This document shows positions 18,327 through 24,287 of a stretch of DNA of 64,000 nt, in pieces (positions within the stretch are counted from its first letter, which is position 1; each line of letters begins with the position of its first letter). Under the pieces are notes generated by a model that worked only from the letters and a program-made list of their open reading frames with translations, was not told the DNA's origin and did not search any database. A program made the translations under genes and the position numbers. The stretch is from assembly GCA_017406465.1 (NCBI GenBank), contig JAFQYM010000002.1, positions 59,992 through 123,991 on the forward strand, written 5' to 3'. The DNA is from Kiritimatiellia bacterium. Lineage in GTDB: Bacteria; Verrucomicrobiota; Kiritimatiellia; RFP12; UBA1067.

Positions 18327-18356
18327 TTGACTTCATGTGCCATTTTTTAGGATAAT
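18327..18356 (+). promoter_or_regulatory. Promoter of the glycosyltransferase gene
   Basis: TTGACT (18327-18332), 18 bases and GATAAT (18351-18356). Only 8 bases separate the -10 from the ATG at 18365, so the transcript should be leaderless. Confidence 0.65.
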
Positions 18357-18364
18357 ACGCACAG

Positions 18365-19528
18365 ATGACAGTCTGGATAGAGAACCCCTTCGACAACCTC
18401 CCCGCAGAGGGCTTTCGCCCGCAGCGGTACTGGCTCATGGCCGAGGCGTTCGCGCGCGCCGGGCACGCCGTGACATTGTGGACAAGCGACTTCTCCCACG
18501 CAAAGAAGGCGCCGCGCACCCTTTCAAAAGTCGAGGCGCCCTTCCGTCTCAAGCTCGTCAAGACGCCGCCCTATTCAGGCAACGTGTCGTTCAGGAGAAT
18601 CGCGAGCCACCGCGCATACGCCGCAAACTGGCTTGCCGACGCCCGCACCGAGGCGAGGGAATCAGGGAAGCCCGACGTCATAGTCGTCTCCATGCCTCCG
18701 CTTTCGACTGCAGACGCCGCGCTTGCGATGAAGAGGGAATTCGGCGCGAAGATCGTCGTCGACGTTATGGACGCATGGCCCGAGACCTTCTACCGGCTTC
18801 TTCCGAAACCTCTCCGGTTCCTCGGCGCGCTTCCGCTCCTTCCGCTCCATGCAGCCGCGTCGCGCGCCTACCGCGGCGCAGACCTCGTGACGGGCGTATG
18901 CGACGCCTACGAGAAAATCGCCTTTTCCTGCGGCGCGCGCAGCTATGCGCGATTCTACCACGGAGTATCCATCCCCGCTGAGCGAGGAGCGCGAGCCACC
19001 GACCGCGAGTCGCGGCTCTCCTTCGTATACGCCGGCAACTTCGGCCGTGGCTACGACCTCTCGGCGGCGATAAAGGCAGTCCTCGAAAACGAAGAAGCGA
19101 CGCTCGACATCGCGGGCGCGGGCGAGCGCGAAGCCGAGTGGCGCGCTCTCGCGGCGCATTCGCCGCGGATCCGCTTCCACGGCTATCTCTCCGGCGGCGA
19201 GCTCGACAGGCTCCTGGGCAGTGCGTCGATCGGCGTCATCCCGCTTTCCGACGATACTTTCGTGGGGCTTCCCTACAAGCTCGGCGACTATGCGGCGCAC
19301 AATCTCAGGATGGTGACGTCGCTCCGCGGCGAATGTGCCGCGATTCTCGAGAAGCACAGCGCAGGCGCGGTCTATGACGCAAAGGACCCGGCCTCGTTCA
19401 TCGCTGCGGCGAAGAAAGTCCAAGCGTCAACACCCGACTTCGACTCGCTTCTATCAGAGCTCGACGCCGAGAAGATCTACGCCTCTTATGTAGATCGCAT
19501 CTCCGCTCTCGCAAGCACTCGCCAATAA
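18365..19528 (+). CDS. Glycosyltransferase, GT4-like
   Basis: A 387-residue enzyme with two Rossmann halves. The N-terminal half starts MTVWIENPFDNLPAEGFRPQRYW and resembles the acceptor-binding domain of GT4 enzymes such as WbuB. The C-terminal half has SFVYAGNFGRGYDL, a RIRFHGYLSG strand and IGVIPLSDDTFVGLPYKLGDYAAH, where the E-x7-E type nucleotide-sugar site normally lies; the first acidic residue is not obvious. It probably adds a sugar to a cell-surface lipid or polysaccharide. It is isolated from the exopolysaccharide operon at 41-52 kb. No ribosome site is seen, in keeping with a leaderless mRNA. Confidence 0.85.
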   Translation: MTVWIENPFDNLPAEGFRPQRYWLMAEAFARAGHAVTLWTSDFSHAKKAPRTLSKVEAPFRLKLVKTPPYSGNVSFRRIASHRAYAANWLADARTEARESGKPDVIVVSMPPLSTADAALAMKREFGAKIVVDVMDAWPETFYRLLPKPLRFLGALPLLPLHAAASRAYRGADLVTGVCDAYEKIAFSCGARSYARFYHGVSIPAERGARATDRESRLSFVYAGNFGRGYDLSAAIKAVLENEEATLDIAGAGEREAEWRALAAHSPRIRFHGYLSGGELDRLLGSASIGVIPLSDDTFVGLPYKLGDYAAHNLRMVTSLRGECAAILEKHSAGAVYDAKDPASFIAAAKKVQASTPDFDSLLSELDAEKIYASYVDRISALASTRQ

Positions 19529-19543
19529 TCGCCAACGAAGCAT

Positions 19544-19577
19544 CGTTCGGCGGCGGACGAAGGCTCCACCGCCTCAC
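19544..19577 (+). repeat. 3'-end hairpin repeat element, shortened copy 3
   Basis: CGTTCGGCGGCGG and CTCCACCGCCTCAC match the two outer arms of the element at 36756-36834, with the central 50 or so bases missing. It lies 16 bases after the glycosyltransferase stop, in the same orientation relative to that gene as the other copies have to theirs. Confidence 0.7.
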
Positions 19578-19597
19578 TTGTCGCACCAATTGGGCAT

Positions 19598-19636
19598 TTG
19601 ACCACTATGACGCGAATATGGTACAATATTCGCGTC
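19598..19636 (+). promoter_or_regulatory. Promoter and palindromic operator of the toxin-antitoxin pair
   Basis: TTGACC (19598-19603), 18 bases and TACAAT (19622-19627). A perfect inverted repeat, GACGCGAATAT (19609-19619) and ATATTCGCGTC (19626-19636), encloses the -10. Binding of the antitoxin or the TA complex here would block RNA polymerase, the usual autoregulation of Phd/YefM families. Confidence 0.85.
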
Positions 19637-19655
19637 AATTTAAGGAGCATAACGC

Positions 19656-20009
19656 ATGTCGCCTAAAACTCTCTCAACTCCGGCTAAGCCAACCCGAACT
19701 GGGCCTCGCCGCCCGATACTCTCGGAGGATGTCATTTCATTCACCGAATGTCGCGGGAAGCTCGGGGAGTATTTCGAGAAGACTCGCCGCACTCATCGCC
19801 CCATCGTCGTCACTCAGAACGGCAAGCCCACTTCAGTAATCGTCAGCATAGTAGACTGGGAACCGCTATCCAACAGTTGGGAAAACGAGCAGCGCATCGC
19901 AGAGCAGGTTATTGCAGATTTGCAGACAAGCGAGGAGCAGTTCGCACGTGGGGAGTTTCACTCCAACAAAGAGGTGTTCGGCATGATGCAAAAGGAATTC
20001 GGGCTATGA
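19656..20009 (+). CDS. Antitoxin of the Phd/YefM family
   Basis: The 117-residue protein has the Phd/YefM DNA-binding fold in its middle (DVISFTECRGKLGEYFEKTR then RPIVVTQNGKPTSVIVSI) and a C-terminal tail that would wrap the toxin. The 25-residue N-terminal extension, rich in Pro and Thr, is unusual. AAGGAG lies 8 bases upstream. The stop overlaps the toxin start as ATGA. It likely represses its own promoter through the palindrome at 19609-19636. Confidence 0.92.
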   Translation: MSPKTLSTPAKPTRTGPRRPILSEDVISFTECRGKLGEYFEKTRRTHRPIVVTQNGKPTSVIVSIVDWEPLSNSWENEQRIAEQVIADLQTSEEQFARGEFHSNKEVFGMMQKEFGL

Positions 20010-20308
20010 CGCTCAACTGGTCCGACAACGCCATCAACAAGTTGCGCGAACACGTCAGGAACATTGTCGAAAACAGCGATCGGGCTACTGCGGGGAAATG
20101 GCTTAAAGGTCTTTATGACAACACTTCCCTCATCGAAAACTTCCCAACCATCGCCCCTCTTTCTCGCATCCCCGACTTGGCAAAACTTGGCATCCATGAA
20201 TTGACCTACGGCAACTATCGCGTGTTCTATATCATCCGCGAGAACGACTGCCGCATAATCTCAATTCTCAACTGCCGACAAAACGTCACCTTCGTCGGCG
20301 ACCTATAA
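20006..20308 (+). CDS. Toxin of the RelE/ParE family
   Basis: A 100-residue product beginning MTLNWSDNAINKLREHVRNI. It has the ParE-like order: N-terminal strand and helices, RIPDLAKLGIHEL, YGNYRVFYIIREND and a final strand near the C-terminus. ParE toxins poison gyrase and RelE toxins cut mRNA; LREHVRNI and YRVFY favour the ParE branch, without proof. It is coupled to the antitoxin gene by a 4-base overlap. Confidence 0.9.
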   Translation: MTLNWSDNAINKLREHVRNIVENSDRATAGKWLKGLYDNTSLIENFPTIAPLSRIPDLAKLGIHELTYGNYRVFYIIRENDCRIISILNCRQNVTFVGDL

Positions 20309-20487
20309 CCCCTCGCCCCACCGCCTCAATTTCCGCCACCGCCGCGCAAACAGGCCTTTTACAACGGTTCCGTGGGGTCTGTCCCCGACGGTTTCACCAC
20401 GGCCACAAAAAACACGGCCCTGGAAAGTAAAGCCGCTACTGTGTCACAGGGGTTCGACCGCGGCAAATCCGCGGGGGATGTCACCGG
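20309..20487. other. Gap with two hairpins between converging genes
   Basis: This 179-base stretch separates the toxin gene from the converging metallophosphatase gene. It holds GGGG-TCTGT-CCCC near 20370-20383 and CCGCGG-CAAAT-CCGCGG at 20458-20474, which can end transcription from either side. The 15-mer CCGCGGCAAATCCGC recurs at 29587-29601. No gene was seen. Confidence 0.5.
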
Positions 20488-22734
20488 TCAAGAAATCTGA
20501 ACCGTCGCGACGACCGGAAAATGGTCCGAAGGATAGAGACGACGATGCGTACGCGGCTCTGCAACAGTCGCATAGTCGAGGACCCTCACGGCTGGCGACA
20601 CGTAGATGTAATCGATTCTCTGCCCGAACCTCTTGTCGTTGCGCGGGTCGGGCTTCAGCCTGAAGGCGTCGAGCACGGAGGTCTCCACGTCCAGATGCTT
20701 CCAGCCGTTGAAAGTCCGCCATGGCCCTGTGGGCGACGTTTCCGATTCGTAGAGGGCGTTGCGGAGAATCTTCGCGACTGCAATGGCGGGCGCATCCGTT
20801 TCGGGGCAGTTGTGGTCTCCCGTGAATATTATCGGAGCGCCGCCGCCGAACTCCTTCATTCGATTAATTATGAGCAGCATTCCCTTTTCGCGAGCCTCGG
20901 CGCTGACGTGGTCGGTATGCGTGTTGGCAAAACAGAAACGCATCCCCGATGCCTTCTCGCGCAACACGAGATATGAGCACACGCGCGGACACGCGGCGCC
21001 CCAACCGACGACGCCCGGGACGTACGGCGTCTCGCAAAGCCAGAACGTGCCTCTCTTCTCGACATCGAAGCGGCTCTTGCGGTAGAACACGGGAGACGCC
21101 TCGTCGCTCACGCGGTCCGCAGCACGATGATCGCCTATGAATTCGAACTCGGTGAGCCTCTCGCGGAGGAACGCGGCCTGTTCGGGGCGGACTTCCTGTG
21201 CACCGAATACATCGAGGTCTAGCCTTCGTATGAGCGCAACCAGATCGTCGCGACGCTCCTCCCATGCATTTTCCGTACCGACGTCGCCGGTCGTAAATCG
21301 AATGTTGTACGATCCGACGCGGAGGCGGCAGCGCGCGGCCGCCTCGACGACAACTGGCAGGACGTCCCTCTTCCCGTCTGCCCGAGTCCCGAGCGCGACT
21401 GCTTCACCCGGCTTCTTGGCGACAAGCGTCTGCGAAGACGAGATTTCCGCAACGTCGTTGAAATACCTGAAGAAACTCTGGTACTTGTTGAGCGGATTCC
21501 TCTCCTTCCGCGCCCGGTCTGCGTCGTAGCAGTCCCACGTACCGTCCAAAAGCCGCATTTCGCCACCAGCCGTGAGATACAGCGGAGCGAGGCGCACGGC
21601 CCTGTCTGCGCCACCTCCTACGCGCGTGAAGTGGAGGACGTTGTTTTTCCTGTCGATGTGGATTGCGTCGAACGTCTGCTCGAAAACCGTACCCTTGTCC
21701 TTCTTCGGCAGGTCCTTGCACCACGGCGAGGAGCCGACAATGTAGTCGCTATACGCCGCGTCGCAAGGTTCGGTGATGTGCCAAAGCCCGTTCCGGAAAG
21801 TCTGCCTCTCGGCGTGTTCGTGTCCGGTGAGACTGCAGAGGATGCGCCCTTGGGCGTTCGAGAAATCATAATCCCTCCCGCCGATCGACACCTTGCCGCG
21901 GTTCTGGTACGCCTCGAGAATGTTACACCACGGCGCGAAGATCGTCTGGTTCTCCGCCTCGCCGCTGACAATCCCCGTTATGGGGATGTGGTGCATCACG
22001 ACGGCAACCCAGCCAGCGGGCAGCGTCGCGAGCGCGTTTCCGGCGAGCCATTTGAGTTGCCGCTCGCCCATGCCGTATTTCACCGCCCAGTAGGTGCGGT
22101 CGGTTCTCACGCTGTCCGTCGTGTCCGCCACGATGTAGCGGATGCCGCCGCACGGCGCATCGAAATAGTAGTAGCAGGCCTCCGGGTCTTCCAGATTCAC
22201 GACGGCATTTGCCTTGACCGCCGCAGTATCCATTAGAATGTCGTGTGCTTCTCGATTGGAGTAGGTAAAGCCGTTTGCGGCAGAGGGTTTGTCGCGTATC
22301 GTGAAGTCGTGGTTGCCCTTTGCCGGATAGAACTCTCCGCCCGCATTCTCGACCGCTTTCACCCACTGTTCACGGTACGCGGCTATCGTCCTGTCCACCG
22401 ACGCCTTGCCGCCGAACGCCTCCGGCATGTCGCCGCCGCAAAGCACTTTCTTGACGCCCGTGTCGGCAATCAACTTGGCAAGAATGCGCCCGGAAACGCA
22501 CCTATTGGACGGGATGTGCAAATCGGTAATGAAGAAAAAACCGTCGTCGCATTTCGCCGAAAGCGCCCGCAGACGTCCGGCGACGCCGACAAGATAGTCG
22601 CCGTAGTATTCCGGGAGGCCCTCTTCCGCCGCCCAAAGCCGCCAATCGGCCAACGTCATCGCCGCGCCTGCAAGCCCAGCCTTCAGAAACCCGCGCCGTG
22701 AAAGCGCGTTTGCAGCCGTTTTCCCCTTCTTCAT
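20488..22734 (-). CDS. Tat-exported metallophosphatase fused to an EEP-family phosphatase/nuclease
   Basis: Two phosphoesterases in one 748-residue chain. The Tat signal is SRRGFLKAG (residues 13-21). The first domain (about 60-380) is a calcineurin-like metallophosphatase with TDLH, GGD, KGNHD, MHH and GHEH metal motifs. The second (about 470-748) is an endonuclease/exonuclease/phosphatase domain with SYNIRF, GAQE, NTHTDH, TGDHN, RIDYIYV and SDHFPV. Both catalytic sets are complete. A periplasmic or secreted role in removing phosphate from glycans, lipids or nucleic acids is likely. It overlaps the GH5 stop as ATGA and is the last gene of that operon. Confidence 0.9.
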   Translation of the reverse strand: MKKGKTAANALSRRGFLKAGLAGAAMTLADWRLWAAEEGLPEYYGDYLVGVAGRLRALSAKCDDGFFFITDLHIPSNRCVSGRILAKLIADTGVKKVLCGGDMPEAFGGKASVDRTIAAYREQWVKAVENAGGEFYPAKGNHDFTIRDKPSAANGFTYSNREAHDILMDTAAVKANAVVNLEDPEACYYYFDAPCGGIRYIVADTTDSVRTDRTYWAVKYGMGERQLKWLAGNALATLPAGWVAVVMHHIPITGIVSGEAENQTIFAPWCNILEAYQNRGKVSIGGRDYDFSNAQGRILCSLTGHEHAERQTFRNGLWHITEPCDAAYSDYIVGSSPWCKDLPKKDKGTVFEQTFDAIHIDRKNNVLHFTRVGGGADRAVRLAPLYLTAGGEMRLLDGTWDCYDADRARKERNPLNKYQSFFRYFNDVAEISSSQTLVAKKPGEAVALGTRADGKRDVLPVVVEAAARCRLRVGSYNIRFTTGDVGTENAWEERRDDLVALIRRLDLDVFGAQEVRPEQAAFLRERLTEFEFIGDHRAADRVSDEASPVFYRKSRFDVEKRGTFWLCETPYVPGVVGWGAACPRVCSYLVLREKASGMRFCFANTHTDHVSAEAREKGMLLIINRMKEFGGGAPIIFTGDHNCPETDAPAIAVAKILRNALYESETSPTGPWRTFNGWKHLDVETSVLDAFRLKPDPRNDKRFGQRIDYIYVSPAVRVLDYATVAEPRTHRRLYPSDHFPVVATVQIS

Positions 22735-24287
22735 TTTTCCTTCTTCCCTTTCAATCCTTCGATCAACACCCTCTTGCGCGGCGTGTCGCCGACGCGGCGC
22801 AGTTTTTCACGCGATTCGCCCGCGTACTCGACATTCCAGCCGCGCCATTCGTTGAAGGCGTGGTAGCACCAGTCCCAGCCGTATTCGTCGAAAAGTTCGA
22901 TGCAGTCCTTCAGATACCGCTCCGCGCCGGGCGCCCACGCGATTGCGGAGAACTCGCCGACGAATATCCGTGCGTCGTGCCGCTGCGCGAACGCGACGAC
23001 GGGCGCAAGCTTGGCGCGGAGCATTTCTTTGTTCCATTCCTTGGATTCGTCGGGCCACTTTTTCGCCGGACTCCATCCATGCACGCCCTGATGCGTGTAG
23101 TCGGAAGGAATGTACATGTGGACTTCGTAGATGACATTGTCCATCGCGAGCGGCGACATGTATTCGTAGGCGGGAGCGGACGACGACCAGTTGGCCTCCA
23201 TGACGATCGTCGTCGCAGGGTCGATGCGCCGTATCGCCTCGGCCGCAAGCCGCTGCGCATCCCAGTAGGAGAACGGCACCTCGTGACGGTTCTGGTGCGG
23301 CTCATTTAGGAGGTCGTAGCCGTAGATGACATCGGCGTTTCCCTTGAAACGGCGCGCGATCTTCTCCCAGCACTTGATGTAGAGGTCGAGACATGCCTTG
23401 TCGGTGAACATGCGCATTTCGGAGTTGTCGCGTATGCTCCCGGGCGGAACGTGCAGATCGACGCAAATCTTCATTCCGTATTTCCGTGCCCAGACGAGAA
23501 CCTTCTCGAGAAGATCGAGGCGTCCGTCGAGCCATTTTTCGTATTCAGGGAAATCCAAGTTGGCGTCGATCTTCTGAAAGTTGCGCGACATCTGGAAGCG
23601 TCCGATCGTCCCGCCCCACTCGGCCAGCGTCTTGATGTCGTCTTCCGTCGGATCCAGCGGCAGCATCGCGCCGCGTAGCTGTTTTCTCACGCAGAGACGC
23701 GGAGATGCGGAGGCTTTGTGCTCTTTGTGTTCTTTGTGGCTAAAATCACCATCCGGATATTTTACCTTGTAGTCCTGATTGTGGCGCGGGAACTCGTAGA
23801 GCGCGAACGGCTCGACTTTGAACGAAGATACGTCGAACTCGACTTTGCCCGCCACATTTTGGAGGCCGAGCGTGACGCCGACTTCGCCGACCGACGTCGG
23901 GCCGAGGTCGGTTGTCAGTTCCAGCGTCGTCCAGTCGAAGTCGCCGCCCTTGTGGTCGGCTTGCGGCCACTTTTCCGCGCCGGACGCCGGGTCGCGGTAG
24001 TGGAACATGAACTTCAAGCCAAAGTAGGATTTGTCAGGCCGCCCGATGCCGCGCCCACGTGCGCGGATCGTGGCGCGGACGCCGCCCGTCTGGCCGCCGA
24101 GGTCGATTTTCGCGTGGGCCGCGCCACCGTTGCGCTGGCCGTGCGTGTCGACGACAATGACATCGCCCGTCCGCGTCGCGTTGCGACCGAGCGTCCATTC
24201 GATGCCCGCCGTTTGCACGGCGGCCACACAAGGGGCGGCGAAAAAAGCCGCCGCCAGCACGGCACCTAAAATCTCCTGTCGCCGCAT
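22731..24287 (-). CDS. Secreted glycoside hydrolase family 5 enzyme
   Basis: A signal peptide (residues 1-23) is followed by a beta-sandwich, carbohydrate-binding-like region (25-165) and a GH5 barrel (205-510). The acid/base is Glu329 in DLLNEPH, the nucleophile Glu445 in IFVGEFSA, and His390 lies in EVHMY. It should hydrolyse beta-1,4 linked glucans, mannans or similar polymers in the periplasm or outside. Residues 181-203 (ending SASPRLCVRKQ) are an in-frame repeat insertion at the domain junction. The start shares one base with the upstream stop (TGATG), so translation is coupled to the LamG-repeat gene. Confidence 0.93.
   Translation of the reverse strand: MRRQEILGAVLAAAFFAAPCVAAVQTAGIEWTLGRNATRTGDVIVVDTHGQRNGGAAHAKIDLGGQTGGVRATIRARGRGIGRPDKSYFGLKFMFHYRDPASGAEKWPQADHKGGDFDWTTLELTTDLGPTSVGEVGVTLGLQNVAGKVEFDVSSFKVEPFALYEFPRHNQDYKVKYPDGDFSHKEHKEHKASASPRLCVRKQLRGAMLPLDPTEDDIKTLAEWGGTIGRFQMSRNFQKIDANLDFPEYEKWLDGRLDLLEKVLVWARKYGMKICVDLHVPPGSIRDNSEMRMFTDKACLDLYIKCWEKIARRFKGNADVIYGYDLLNEPHQNRHEVPFSYWDAQRLAAEAIRRIDPATTIVMEANWSSSAPAYEYMSPLAMDNVIYEVHMYIPSDYTHQGVHGWSPAKKWPDESKEWNKEMLRAKLAPVVAFAQRHDARIFVGEFSAIAWAPGAERYLKDCIELFDEYGWDWCYHAFNEWRGWNVEYAGESREKLRRVGDTPRKRVLIEGLKGKKEK
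23679..23747. repeat. Interspersed repeat inserted in frame in the GH5 gene
   Basis: About 69 bases, containing TTCTCACGCAGAGACGC and TTTGTGCTCTTTGTG on the plus strand, encode HKEHKEHKASASPRLCVRK. I recall the same phrase as a widespread interspersed repeat in PVC, Planctomycete and Chloroflexi genomes. It replaces nothing and keeps the frame at a domain linker. Confidence 0.7.

Noticed and set aside
18284..18343. Longer N-terminus for der starting at 18343
   Set aside because: The extra residues are not in the family, and the -10 box and ribosome site lie between this ATG and the one at 18283.
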